This document shows, piece after piece, positions 35,211 through 44,447 of a stretch of DNA of 64,000 nucleotides; position 1 is the stretch's first letter, and the number at the start of each line of letters is the position of its first letter. The notes under the pieces were generated by a model. It saw nothing but the letters and a program-made list of their open reading frames with translations. It did not search any database and was not told the origin of the DNA. Made by a program: the position numbers and the translations under genes. The stretch comes from Flavobacterium buctense (GTDB lineage Bacteria > Bacteroidota > Bacteroidia > Flavobacteriales > Flavobacteriaceae), in contig NZ_JACTAB010000001.1 of the NCBI RefSeq assembly GCF_014486695.1, positions 682,001 through 746,000 of the forward strand, given 5' to 3'.

Positions 35211-35327
35211 AGTCTTTAATTTGGTTTACGAAAACGTTTGCAAAGCTACATAATCTTACGCAAAAACGCCATCAACAACTGTTATAATTTTTTGAAGCTT
35301 TTTGCTTCGCCAGTTCACTCCTTGTCA

Positions 35328-35409
35328 GGAGCTCGGGTCCAGCTGTACGCTATATCTTTTTCTTTTTTATTTAAAAAAGAAAAAGGATGCCGCTTCCATC
35401 TGGGCTAGG
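35328..35409 (+). repeat. Dispersed element, copy F, with long A/T hairpin
   Basis: Begins GGAGCTCGGGTCCAGCTG and ends CTTCCATCTGGGCTAGG. Inside, 35356-35385 is a perfect 13-bp stem (CTTTTTCTTTTTT and its complement) with loop ATTT. Same layout as copies G and H. Confidence 0.7.
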
Positions 35410-35424
35410 GTAGTCGGCTTTAAA

Positions 35425-36159
35425 TTAACGCTCGAGTTTCTTAAATGCTTCATGTTTTTCAAATAAAAAGTCGGCCATTTCCAATAGGTCTTGTAGTTCG
35501 GCCAAACTTTTAGCTCTCGAATCAACTTCGCAATAAGCAATGAATAAATCTATTTCTTCGGGTTTGAGTTTTAGTTTTTGGGTATAAAAAGCAGTGTCAA
35601 AATTCAAGGTGAGATAGTCTTTAAACAGAATCGGAGGAAGTGCATTTTCGGGTTTTTCTTTGTCTTTATTTTTAAATAAATTAAACAACCCTTTGCCCAT
35701 TCTCACAAAGTCGATGCCGTTTTCGATGATGCCGTCATAAACATTGACAACTTTCAATGCGTTAGCTTGTTTGGCTAGCTTTATGGCGTCAATATCCGAT
35801 TGTTTTACTTCTACTTTTAAGCTTGATTTTTTCAAGATTTCCACATCTTCCAATGCGATTGGTTTTTGCTCCAAATAAAGGATGAGGCTTTCTAGTTCAA
35901 ATAGTTCTTGGGTTAAGACTATTCTTCGGTCGGTATATTCTTTTGAAATAATGAAAAGGGTGTCCTTAACTTTTGCCTCAATACTAAATTCACCCTCTTT
36001 ATTGGTTGTGGTACTTTTTCTCGAATTCAGAGTAACAATATCGATTCCTGATAAAGCAATTTTCCCATATAAAACTTTGCCGTGAAGATGTTTTTCGCTT
36101 TGCGCAAAGCCAAGGAAACCATTAAAAACTAATAGGAGTAAGAGTAAAATTTGCTTCAC
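35425..36159 (-). CDS. Exported protein with carboxypeptidase-like regulatory domain
   Basis: A 244 aa exported protein. Signal peptide MKQILLLLLLVFNGFLGFAQ; residues about 25-100 form a carboxypeptidase-D regulatory-like beta-sandwich (LHGKVLYGKIALSGIDIVTL, TTTNKEGEFSIEA); the rest is helical and charged with LPPILFKDYLTLNFDTAFYT. I know such proteins as frequent periplasmic Flavobacterium proteins without a defined role. The start is GTG at 36159; an in-frame stop lies just upstream and no ATG is available. Confidence 0.75.
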   Translation of the reverse strand: MKQILLLLLLVFNGFLGFAQSEKHLHGKVLYGKIALSGIDIVTLNSRKSTTTNKEGEFSIEAKVKDTLFIISKEYTDRRIVLTQELFELESLILYLEQKPIALEDVEILKKSSLKVEVKQSDIDAIKLAKQANALKVVNVYDGIIENGIDFVRMGKGLFNLFKNKDKEKPENALPPILFKDYLTLNFDTAFYTQKLKLKPEEIDLFIAYCEVDSRAKSLAELQDLLEMADFLFEKHEAFKKLER

Positions 36160-36262
36160 AAAGAATGGCGTTTAAGATATCAAGCCCTAAAGTACAGCAT
36201 TCAAATCCGCTTAGTTATAAAGAATTGTTAATTATGATTTTTTTATATCTGCAGGCAAAGCA

Positions 36263-36970
36263 TTACATCTTCAGATAAAAATCTTTAGTCAAAGCAATAT
36301 AATCTTCAGTATAGTGATGACGCGCCGTTTCGATGATGAGTTCATCGATAGGGAAACTGGTTTTTTCAGCAAAGGTAAAAGCGAGTAAACTTCTTTTGAT
36401 TTCGGAAGTTGGCGTTCCTTTCACGCGGGTAATCTTGAGGGGAAACAAGTTACATTCTTGGGCTAAGCCGATAAATTTGGCTTCTTCTTTGTGCGGAATA
36501 ATCACCGAGAAAATACCGTTTTCAGAAAGCAAAACTGAAGCGGCTTCAATCAAATCGGCAAAAGGCAAAGCGTCTTGAAATCGGGCTAAATCTCTTTGTT
36601 CGCTTTTGGTTTTGTAATCTTCGCTGTAGAATGGCGGATTGGAAACGATCAAATCGTACTCGTCTTCGGGTTCTTCCATGAATTCATCTAAACCGGCGTG
36701 ATAGCAGTACAAGCGGTCAGACCAAGGCGAATTTTCAAAGTTTTCTACGCATTGTTCAAAAGCTTCTTCGTCAATTTCGATGGCGTCAATTTGTTCGGCC
36801 GGACTTCTTTGGGCCAACATCAAAGCCAAAATTCCCGTTCCTGCACCAATATCTAAAACCGAAAACGGACGATGCTCAATTGGAGTCCAAGCACCAAGCA
36901 AAACGCCATCGGTACCTACTTTCATGGCACAACGGTCTTGGTTTACTGAGAATTTTTTGAATGAAAACAA
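36263..36970 (-). CDS. trmN6: tRNA1(Val) (adenine37-N6)-methyltransferase
   Basis: A 235 aa class I SAM methyltransferase of the YfiC/TrmN6 type, methylating A37 of tRNA-Val. MKVGTDGVLLGAW near the N-terminus, SAM site LDIGAGTGILALMLAQ, and the catalytic DLIVSNPPFY (NPPF, about 109-118). The start is TTG at 36970 (MFSFKKFSVNQDRCAMK); an in-frame stop upstream rules out an ATG. It follows rimM on the same strand after a short repeat-like spacer, so it may belong to the rpsP-rimM operon. Confidence 0.9.
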   Translation of the reverse strand: MFSFKKFSVNQDRCAMKVGTDGVLLGAWTPIEHRPFSVLDIGAGTGILALMLAQRSPAEQIDAIEIDEEAFEQCVENFENSPWSDRLYCYHAGLDEFMEEPEDEYDLIVSNPPFYSEDYKTKSEQRDLARFQDALPFADLIEAASVLLSENGIFSVIIPHKEEAKFIGLAQECNLFPLKITRVKGTPTSEIKRSLLAFTFAEKTSFPIDELIIETARHHYTEDYIALTKDFYLKM

Positions 36971-37041
36971 ATGATTGTTGATTGAAGATTAACGATTTTA
37001 GATTCCAGAAATCTGAAAACTGCGACTGCGACTGAAAACTT

Positions 37042-37566
37042 TTACAAATACATTTCAACCAAGCCTTCCGGTAAATCCATCACGACTTTTTTGTTTTTTC
37101 GGTCAATTTCGACTAAAAAATGGTCAATCATAGGAATCAGCATTTCTACTTCGCCATTTAATACTTCGAATAAAGGTTGCGCAGTGGTATCGTTGATGGA
37201 TTGAATTACGCCAAAAATGCCTAAACGTTTGTCTTCAATCTCAAAACCAATCACTTCGTGGAAATAGAATTTATTGCCTTCCAATTTGGGCAACATAGAA
37301 AGCGGAAGATAAATTTCGCAACCAATAAGTTTATCCGCTTCTTCTTCAGAGTCAACATCTTCAAATTGTACGCGAAGAAAGTCGTTTTTGTGCAGGGAAC
37401 TATTTTCAATAAAAAATGGAACCAGATTTTTGTTGAACTCAACAAACACTGATTCCATATTTTCATATAACTCGGGTTCGTCTGTGTCTAAATAGATTAA
37501 AACTTCCCCTTTGAAACTAAATTTTTTTGCAATTTTACCTAAATAGAAACAATCTTCTTTACGCAT
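37042..37566 (-). CDS. rimM: Ribosome maturation factor RimM
   Basis: A 174 aa RimM, which binds S19 and helps assemble the 30S head. N-terminal RimM barrel: YLGKIAKKFSFKGEVLIYLDT; C-terminal PRC-barrel: YFHEVIGFEIED, LFEVLNGEVEMLIPMIDHF, and the final KVVMDLPEGLVEMYL, which is diagnostic. It lies 14 bases downstream of rpsP on the same strand, the conserved ribosomal operon order. Confidence 0.95.
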   Translation of the reverse strand: MRKEDCFYLGKIAKKFSFKGEVLIYLDTDEPELYENMESVFVEFNKNLVPFFIENSSLHKNDFLRVQFEDVDSEEEADKLIGCEIYLPLSMLPKLEGNKFYFHEVIGFEIEDKRLGIFGVIQSINDTTAQPLFEVLNGEVEMLIPMIDHFLVEIDRKNKKVVMDLPEGLVEMYL

Positions 37567-37580
37567 AATTGCTGGAAATA

Positions 37581-38228
37581 TTAAGCTTCTGTTTCTTCGC
37601 TAGCTTCTTCAGCAGCAGGAGTTTCTTCCGCAGCCGGTGCTTCTTCAGCAACAACTTCAGCTACAGCTTCTTCAGCAGCAGGAGTTTCCTCAACCGCAAC
37701 TTCAGCTACAACTTCCGGAGTTTCTTCTGCTACAGTTTCTTCAACTGCAACTTCTTCCGCTACTTCTTCTACTTTTGCAGCTTCTACAGCGGCAGCAGCA
37801 CGTTTTTCATTAGCTTCTTTTTCTGCTTTTAAAGCTTTCACTTTGGCAGCTTCTTGTGCTTTTGTCAAACCTTCTTTTTTAGCAGTAACTTTACCTGCTT
37901 TGTCTTCTAACCATTTAGCCAATTTAGCATCAGCTTGTTCTTGCGTTAAAGCTCCTTTACGAACGCCGCCATCAAGGTGGTGTTTCATTAAGGCACCTTT
38001 GTAAGAAAGGATAGCTCTTGCTGTATCAGTTGGTTGAGCGCCATTGTGTAACCATTGAACCGCTTGGTCAATGTTTAAATCAATAGTGGCAGGATTGGTG
38101 TTTGGATTGTAAGTTCCTAATTTTTCAAGGTATTTACCATCTCTTTTTGAACGAGCATCAGCTGCTACGATCCAGTAAAAAGGTTTTTGTTTTTTACCGT
38201 GTCTTTGTAATCTAATTTTTACTGACAT
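37581..38228 (-). CDS. rpsP: Ribosomal protein S16 with long acidic tail
   Basis: 30S protein S16; the first about 80 residues are the standard domain (MSVKIRLQRHGKKQKPFYWIV, KYLEKLGTYNP, AVQWLHNGAQPTDTARAIL). The total of 215 aa is more than twice the classical length. Residues about 85-150 are Lys/Ala-rich and helical, and the last 65 are almost only Glu, Ala, Val, Thr and Pro (repeats of the EETPAAEE type). Extended S16 proteins occur in Bacteroidota, but the role of the tail is unknown to me. A -7 box TATCTTTG lies at 38284-38277. rimM follows. Confidence 0.95.
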   Translation of the reverse strand: MSVKIRLQRHGKKQKPFYWIVAADARSKRDGKYLEKLGTYNPNTNPATIDLNIDQAVQWLHNGAQPTDTARAILSYKGALMKHHLDGGVRKGALTQEQADAKLAKWLEDKAGKVTAKKEGLTKAQEAAKVKALKAEKEANEKRAAAAVEAAKVEEVAEEVAVEETVAEETPEVVAEVAVEETPAAEEAVAEVVAEEAPAAEETPAAEEASEETEA

Positions 38229-38427
38229 AATCTTTTTGATTAATTTGAGGTACTCGACCTCGATTATTTAAGGGTGCAAAGATAGTTATTTTTTGCAAAC
38301 AAACTAATTGGAGGTTATATTTTTAGGCTTAAGTTCTTGTTTTCACTAACTTTAACGTTATTTTTTTAAAATTTAATTAGCATTTTTATATTAAAAAGTT
38401 ATTTTTGTGGAGAAATACATTGAAAAA

Positions 38428-39144
38428 ATGAAAAGATTTTTGTCCCTTATCATAGTTGCAGTAGCACTGTCTTCCTGTCAAGAAGACGTAAAATTTAATA
38501 ATCCCGGTTTTCAAGGGTTGAAAGATGATGTGCTTTGGATAGCCAATGACACAAGAGCGTATGTCTCAGCTTCTGGCCAACTTTCTATTGAAGCCTACAC
38601 TGCATTTGAGCTTATTACTTTAAATACGAGTAGCGCTAATGAAGGGACTTATATTTTGGGGACAACCAATGTTAACAATTCAGCTACTTATTCCTCAACA
38701 TTTGACGATGTTAATTTAGAGTACGCCACAATAGCAGTTCCCGGTCCGGTTTCTCAAATAGCTATAGCAAATGCAGGTACGGGATACAGTAGCGGGACAT
38801 CAGTAGCCACAACGGGTGGTTCCGGTAGCGGTTTGACCGTTAACGTAGTTGCAAACCCTTCGGGAGTTGTTACAGGATTGACGCTTTCTTCTAGAGGAAA
38901 CGCTTATACCGCAGGTGATTTGATTACAGTTACCGGTGGTAATGTTAATTGTAGGTTCAGGGTTTTGAATGTGCAGAATAGTAACGGTGAAGTTAAAATT
39001 ACAGAGTTTGACAATGTTAACATGACGGTATCAGGTAAATTCAAGTTTAATGCAGCTAATGCCAATAACAGTCCTTTTGCTAATCCAATTTTGAATTTTC
39101 AATACGGGGAGTTTTATAAAATTCCAATTTACCCATCTCTTTAA
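38428..39144 (+). CDS. DUF6252-like lipoprotein with inserted glycine repeats
   Basis: A 238 aa lipoprotein; MKRFLSLIIVAVALSSC gives lipobox Cys17. The frame QEDVKFNNPGFQGLKDDVLW and the end FANPILNFQYGEFYKIPIYP match a Flavobacterium lipoprotein family (DUF6252, from memory). In the middle (about 115-185) there is an extra block with two units of the pattern NAGTGYSSGTSVATTGG and GNAYTAGDLITVTGG, which I know from phage and tail-fibre-like proteins. A -7 box TATTTTTG at 38400-38407 covers the alternative GTG start, so the ATG at 38428 is used. Confidence 0.72.
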   Translation: MKRFLSLIIVAVALSSCQEDVKFNNPGFQGLKDDVLWIANDTRAYVSASGQLSIEAYTAFELITLNTSSANEGTYILGTTNVNNSATYSSTFDDVNLEYATIAVPGPVSQIAIANAGTGYSSGTSVATTGGSGSGLTVNVVANPSGVVTGLTLSSRGNAYTAGDLITVTGGNVNCRFRVLNVQNSNGEVKITEFDNVNMTVSGKFKFNAANANNSPFANPILNFQYGEFYKIPIYPSL

Positions 39145-39167
39145 GAATCAAATCATTTGAATTATAC

Positions 39168-39191
39168 AAGCCATCTTCGGATGGCTTTTTT
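39168..39191 (+). terminator. Terminator of the lipoprotein gene
   Basis: AAGCCATC-TTCG-GATGGC with six T; UUCG tetraloop. Confidence 0.92.
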
Positions 39192-39273
39192 ATTTATTTG
39201 CAATAAAGTCCAAATTTATAGCGGTTTACGTTTTATTTAAGTTACCTTTGTGGCTGAATTTTAAAATTAAAAT

Positions 39274-39651
39274 ATGAACATTTTTGTTGGAAGTCTTCCG
39301 TTTAGTATTGACGAAGCAGATTTAAAAGAATCCTTCGGGGTTTATGGTACGGTTAATTCCGTTAAAATTATTACTGATAAATTTACTGGAAGAAGTAAAG
39401 GTTTCGGTTTTGTGGAAATGGAAAATGACACAGAAGCTGAAAAAGCCATTCAGGAATTAAACGGTGCAACTGTTGAAGGTCGTACTATTGTAGTAAATAA
39501 ATCTGAACCAAAACCGGAAGGTGAAAGAAGAACTTTTAACAACAACCGTTCAGGCGGAAGTGGTGGAGGTTATAACGGCGGTGGAAATTCACGTGGTGGC
39601 GGAAGCTACAGTGGTGGAAACAGCGGTGGTGGAAATAGAGGAAGATACTAG
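39274..39651 (+). CDS. Glycine-rich RRM RNA-binding protein
   Basis: A 125 aa protein. Residues 1-80 are one RNA recognition motif: RNP2 NIFVGSLPF at the N-terminus and RNP1 SKGFGFVEM near residues 42-50. The tail (about 95-125) is Gly/Arg/Ser-rich (GGGYNGGGNSRGGGSYSGG), like bacterial cold-induced RNPs that bind single-stranded RNA. A -7 box TACCTTTG at 39243-39250 lies 23 bases before the ATG. It is monocistronic, between two terminators. Confidence 0.93.
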   Translation: MNIFVGSLPFSIDEADLKESFGVYGTVNSVKIITDKFTGRSKGFGFVEMENDTEAEKAIQELNGATVEGRTIVVNKSEPKPEGERRTFNNNRSGGSGGGYNGGGNSRGGGSYSGGNSGGGNRGRY

Positions 39652-39673
39652 TTTGTACACTTTATAGATATTT

Positions 39674-39703
39674 AAAAGCCAACTCAAACGAGTTGGCTTT
39701 TTT
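39674..39703 (+). terminator. Terminator of the RRM gene
   Basis: AAAAGCCAACTC-AAAC-GAGTTGGCTTTT stem-loop followed by T. Confidence 0.93.
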
Positions 39704-39724
39704 GTTTTTTGTTGATAACTAAAA

Positions 39725-39755
39725 TTGATTTCTAACCATTGAAAATGTATTTTTG
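39725..39755 (+). promoter_or_regulatory. Promoter of dnaE
   Basis: TTG (39725-39727), 20 bases, TATTTTTG (39748-39755), 30 bases before the ATG. Confidence 0.6.
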
Positions 39756-39785
39756 AAAAGTTAGAATTTCTTCAAATTTCCTTGC

Positions 39786-42700
39786 ATGTATTTAATTTTC
39801 GATACCGAAACCACCGGATTGCCTAAACGTTGGGGTGCACCTATTTCCGACACTGACAACTGGCCAAGATGTATTCAGATTGCCTGGCAGTTGCACGACG
39901 CGATGGGGAATCTGATTGAACATCAGGATTATTTAGTAAAGCCAGAAGGTTTTAATATTCCGTATGATGCCGAGCGAATTCACGGAATTTCAACCGAGTT
40001 AGCAGAAACGCAAGGAATACCTTTATCAGATGTTTTAGAAAAATTCAATACCGCTTTGGCGAAAGCCAAATTTATAGTCGGGCAAAATGTAGGCTTCGAC
40101 GTTAATATTATGGGTTGTGAATTTTACCGATTAGGCGTGAATTCACCCATGGCTTCTATGCCGGTTTTGGACACGTGTACTGAAGTTACCGCATCCCTTT
40201 TGAAGTTGCCCGGTGGACGTGGCGGGAAGTTCAAATTGCCAACACTAACCGAACTTCACGGATATCTTTTTAATGTGCCATTCGCAGAAGCGCATAATGC
40301 TACAGCAGACGTTGAAGCAACAACCCGTTGTTTCTTGGAGTTAATTCGCAGAACCATTTTTACCAAAGAAGAACTGGATGTTCCTGCTGATTATTTCAGA
40401 GAGTTTGGAGAGAATAATCCAAAGGAAATTCAACTTATCGGATTAAAACACATCAATCTCAAGCAGGCTTCGGAGGAAATTCGAAAACAGATTAGTCAGA
40501 ATGAAGAAGTTGTTGTTCCGACTGAGGTAGACGAACAAATTCACCATGATTTAGCCGATGTTGATTTTGTGCAATTGCACAATCACACCCAGTTTTCAGT
40601 ATTGCAATCAACCATCAGTGTAGCCGATTTGGTCAAAGCAGCTGTTCAAAACAAAATGCCGGCCGTAGCCATGACCGATCATGCCAATTTAATGGGTGCT
40701 TTTCATTTTGTTAGAGATATTTTATACCACAATAAATCGGCGCAAGCTAAAAACAAACAAGCCGAAGAAAACGGTGAAGCGCCAACAGAAACTATCATAA
40801 AGCCCATCGTAGGTTGCGAATTTTATGTGTGCGATGATTTAAGAGACAAGTCCCGAAAAGAAAATGGATACCAAATCGTTTTTTTAGCCAAAACCAAAAA
40901 AGGCTATCACAATTTGGCTAAATTATCTTCCATCGCTTACACTGAAGGGTTTTATTACGTACCAAGAATTGACCGAAAAGCCATCCAGCAATACAAAGAG
41001 GATTTAATCGTTTTATCCGGAAATCTCTATGGAGAAATTCCGAGTAAGGTATTAAACATTGGTGAAAACCAAGCCGAAGAAGCACTCATTTGGTGGAAAC
41101 AAGAATTCGGTGCTGATTTTTACATCGAGTTAATGCGTCACAATCAGGAAGATGAAAATCGGGTTAATACCTCGCTGATTGCTTTGGCTAAAAAACACCA
41201 AGTCAAAACCGTTGCTACCAATAACGTTTTCTATATCAATAAAGAAGATGCCAATGCGCATGACATTTTATTGTGTGTGCGCGATGGTGAAAAACAATCT
41301 ACACCAATTGGTCGCGGACGAGGTTATCGCTATGGTTTAAACAATAAAGAATACTATTTCAAGTCGGGCGAAGAGATGAAAAAACTCTTCCATGATTTAC
41401 CAGAAGCGATTGTTTCCACAGAAGAAATCACCAATAAAATCGAAATTTACGATTTGTCGAGAGAAGTTTTACTTCCTAAATTCGACATTCCGGCAGAATT
41501 TTTAGTAGCTGAAGATGAAGCTGATAAAGGCAAACGTGGAGAAAATAAATACCTTCATCATTTAACTTATGAAGGCGCCAAAAGACGTTATGCCGAAATC
41601 ACACCTGAAATTCAAGAGCGCATCGATTTCGAATTGTTAACCATTGAAAATTCCGGTTATCCCGGTTATTTCTTAATTGTGCAGGATTTCATCGCCGAAG
41701 CCCGAAAAATGGGTGTTTCTGTTGGTCCAGGTCGTGGTTCTGCCGCCGGTTCTGTAGTGGCTTATTGTCTCGGAATTACCAATATTGATCCGTTGTTATA
41801 CAATTTGCTTTTTGAGCGTTTCTTAAATCCGGACAGGGTTTCACTTCCCGATATCGATATCGATTTTGATGACGAAGGCCGAAGCCGTGTCATGGATTAT
41901 GTAATCAATAAATACGGTTCCAAACAAGTAGCACAAATCATCACTTATGGAACTATGGCGACCAAATCAAGTATTCGGGATACCGCAAGGGTTATGGATT
42001 TGCCGCTTTTTGAAGCCGATAAGGTAGCCAAATTGATTCCGGGCATGATGCCTTCCAAATGGAATTTGGCCCGACTTTTATCCGAAGATGAAGCTACTAT
42101 TAAAAAAGTATTGCGTCCGGAAGAGTTTGATAAAGTAAAAGAATTGATTTCGCTTTCTAAAGAAAATTCGCTTTGTTCTGAGACTATCAATCAAGCCAAA
42201 TTTTTAGAAGGAAATCTTAGAAATACCGGAATTCATGCTTGTGGCGTTATCATTACGCCAAGTGACATCACTAATTTCGTTCCCGTAGCCACGGCCAAAG
42301 ATTCCGATTTATATGTGACTCAATTTGACAACTCTGTGGTAGAAAGTGCCGGTTTGTTAAAGATGGACTTCTTGGGTTTGAAAACCCTAACCTTGATAAA
42401 AGACACGGTAAAATTAGTAAAATACAGAACCGGAAAAGACCTAAATCCGGATGAGTTTCCTATTGATGATGCCAAAACGTATGAACTTTTCCAACGGGGA
42501 GAAACAGTCGGGATTTTCCAGTATGAAAGTGCCGGAATGCAAAAATATATGAAGGAATTGAAGCCAACGGTTTTTGGTGATTTGATTGCGATGAACGCGT
42601 TATACCGACCGGGACCTATTGCTTACATTCCAAGTTTCATCAAACGAAAAAATGGGGAAGAACCTATTGAATACGACTTAGACGCGTGTGAAGAATTGCT

Positions 42701-44333
42701 TAGTGATACGTACGGAATTACCGTTTACCAAGAACAGGTAATGCTTTTGTCCCAAAAATTAGCCGGTTTCTCTAAAGGTGATGCCGACGTGTTGCGTAAA
42801 GCTATGGGGAAAAAGCAAAAAGATGTTTTGGATAAAATGAAACCCAAATTCATTTCGCAAGCCGAAGCCAAAGGTCATCCGGCAGAAAAATTAGAAAAAA
42901 TCTGGAAAGATTGGGAAGCCTTTGCCGAGTATGCTTTCAATAAATCCCATTCCACATGTTATGCTTGGATTGCTTACCAAACGGCCTATTTAAAAGCCAA
43001 TTATCCGGCAGAATATATGGCAGCGGTTTTATCCAATAACATGAACGATATCAAACAGGTTTCGTTCTTTATGGAAGAATGTAAACGCATGGGATTGCAA
43101 GTGCTCGGTCCGGACGTGAATGAGAGTTTCTACAAATTTACAGTAAACGAAAGTTACGCCATTCGTTTCGGAATGGGCGCTGTAAAAGGTGTAGGGGCCA
43201 ATGCCGTAGAGACAATTGTTCAAAACAGAAAAGACGAAAAGTATAAATCGATATTTGATTTGGCCAAAAAAATAGATTTGCGTGCCGCAAATAAAAAAGC
43301 TTTCGAAAGCTTGGCTCTAGCCGGTGGATTTGATTGTTTTCAAAACACTCATCGCGCACAATACTTCCATATTGAAGGCGAAGGCATCACTTTTTTGGAA
43401 AAAGCAATTCGGTATGGTTCCAAGTTTCAGGAGAACGAAAATTCTTCTCAAGTCAGTTTGTTTGGCGAAGCCAGTGAAGTTCAAATAGCAGAACCAATCG
43501 TTCCTCCGTGTGAAGAATGGAGTACGATGGAAAAGTTGGCCAAAGAAAAAGAAGTGGTTGGGATATACATTTCCGGACATCCATTGGACGATTTTAAATT
43601 CGAAATGAAATATTTCTGCAACAGTAAATTAGAGTATTTAAAAAATCTTAATAACTATATAGGTAAGAATTTAACTTTTGCCGGAATTGTAACCAATGTG
43701 CAATACAAAACCGCCAAAAACGGCAAAGACTGGGCCATGTTTACCTTGGAAGGCTACGATGAAAGTTACGACTTCAGGATTTTTGATGAAGAGTATTTGA
43801 AATTCAGACATTTCTTGGTCAACAACCAATTTGTATATTTCAAAATCACAGTGAAAGACGGTTGGGTCAATAGAGAAACCGGAAAAAAATCAGAACCTAG
43901 AATACAGTTTTTGGATGTTAAACAATTACAGGATGTTTTACCGCAATACGCCAAAAAGTTAAGCATTCAGATGGATATCAGTGATTTACAACAGAGTTTA
44001 ATTCAAAAATTAAATGAGATTTTCAGAGTTAATGAAGGTGATAAATCAGTGAATTTTGAAGTAATAGAAACCGAGATTGTAGCCAAACCAATCGAAGTTG
44101 TAAAACCAATCGAATCTGTTTCATTGGTTAGTGACGAGGAAGAAATTGACATCGAAAACCTAGAAGGCAATGAGATTATGTCAGAAGAAATGTCGGAAGC
44201 CATCCCAATCATAGCCGAAGAAGTGAAAAGAATAACCACATTAGAAATGCCAAGTAGAAGATTAAAGATTAAGATATCCAAAGAATTATTATTAGAATTG
44301 GAAAAAATGAATGTGAAATTCGGCTTAAATTAG
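39786..44333 (+). CDS. dnaE: DNA polymerase III alpha subunit with fused exonuclease
   Basis: Replicative polymerase, 1515 aa. Residues 1-185 are a DEDDh 3'-5' exonuclease (LIFDTETTGLPKRWG, then AKFIVGQNVGFDVNIM and AHNATADVEATTRCF), normally the separate DnaQ subunit. From about 260: PHP domain (FVQLHNHTQFSVLQ, AMTDHANLMG). Polymerase: GPGRGSAAGSV near 646, catalytic aspartates in LPDIDIDFDDEGR near 686, and LRKAMGKKQKDVLDKM. From about 1297: OB fold (LTFAGIVTNVQYKTAKNG). The C-terminal 150 residues are weakly conserved. PHP residues look intact, so two nuclease sites may coexist. trxA follows. Confidence 0.95.
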   Translation: MYLIFDTETTGLPKRWGAPISDTDNWPRCIQIAWQLHDAMGNLIEHQDYLVKPEGFNIPYDAERIHGISTELAETQGIPLSDVLEKFNTALAKAKFIVGQNVGFDVNIMGCEFYRLGVNSPMASMPVLDTCTEVTASLLKLPGGRGGKFKLPTLTELHGYLFNVPFAEAHNATADVEATTRCFLELIRRTIFTKEELDVPADYFREFGENNPKEIQLIGLKHINLKQASEEIRKQISQNEEVVVPTEVDEQIHHDLADVDFVQLHNHTQFSVLQSTISVADLVKAAVQNKMPAVAMTDHANLMGAFHFVRDILYHNKSAQAKNKQAEENGEAPTETIIKPIVGCEFYVCDDLRDKSRKENGYQIVFLAKTKKGYHNLAKLSSIAYTEGFYYVPRIDRKAIQQYKEDLIVLSGNLYGEIPSKVLNIGENQAEEALIWWKQEFGADFYIELMRHNQEDENRVNTSLIALAKKHQVKTVATNNVFYINKEDANAHDILLCVRDGEKQSTPIGRGRGYRYGLNNKEYYFKSGEEMKKLFHDLPEAIVSTEEITNKIEIYDLSREVLLPKFDIPAEFLVAEDEADKGKRGENKYLHHLTYEGAKRRYAEITPEIQERIDFELLTIENSGYPGYFLIVQDFIAEARKMGVSVGPGRGSAAGSVVAYCLGITNIDPLLYNLLFERFLNPDRVSLPDIDIDFDDEGRSRVMDYVINKYGSKQVAQIITYGTMATKSSIRDTARVMDLPLFEADKVAKLIPGMMPSKWNLARLLSEDEATIKKVLRPEEFDKVKELISLSKENSLCSETINQAKFLEGNLRNTGIHACGVIITPSDITNFVPVATAKDSDLYVTQFDNSVVESAGLLKMDFLGLKTLTLIKDTVKLVKYRTGKDLNPDEFPIDDAKTYELFQRGETVGIFQYESAGMQKYMKELKPTVFGDLIAMNALYRPGPIAYIPSFIKRKNGEEPIEYDLDACEELLSDTYGITVYQEQVMLLSQKLAGFSKGDADVLRKAMGKKQKDVLDKMKPKFISQAEAKGHPAEKLEKIWKDWEAFAEYAFNKSHSTCYAWIAYQTAYLKANYPAEYMAAVLSNNMNDIKQVSFFMEECKRMGLQVLGPDVNESFYKFTVNESYAIRFGMGAVKGVGANAVETIVQNRKDEKYKSIFDLAKKIDLRAANKKAFESLALAGGFDCFQNTHRAQYFHIEGEGITFLEKAIRYGSKFQENENSSQVSLFGEASEVQIAEPIVPPCEEWSTMEKLAKEKEVVGIYISGHPLDDFKFEMKYFCNSKLEYLKNLNNYIGKNLTFAGIVTNVQYKTAKNGKDWAMFTLEGYDESYDFRIFDEEYLKFRHFLVNNQFVYFKITVKDGWVNRETGKKSEPRIQFLDVKQLQDVLPQYAKKLSIQMDISDLQQSLIQKLNEIFRVNEGDKSVNFEVIETEIVAKPIEVVKPIESVSLVSDEEEIDIENLEGNEIMSEEMSEAIPIIAEEVKRITTLEMPSRRLKIKISKELLLELEKMNVKFGLN

Positions 44334-44447
44334 GTATCAGTTCTGATAATGATTTGATAGCCAAAACTGATTTTTTTAGTATAGAAAACCAAAATAAAAT
44401 GTCTAATTTTGTGGTCAAATAAATACAGTAATTTAAAAATATAAAAT

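Noticed and set aside
37569-37832. Open frame on the plus strand rich in Phe and Ser
   Set aside because: It is the complement of the Glu/Ala-rich tail of S16, which naturally leaves the opposite strand open; composition is not protein-like.
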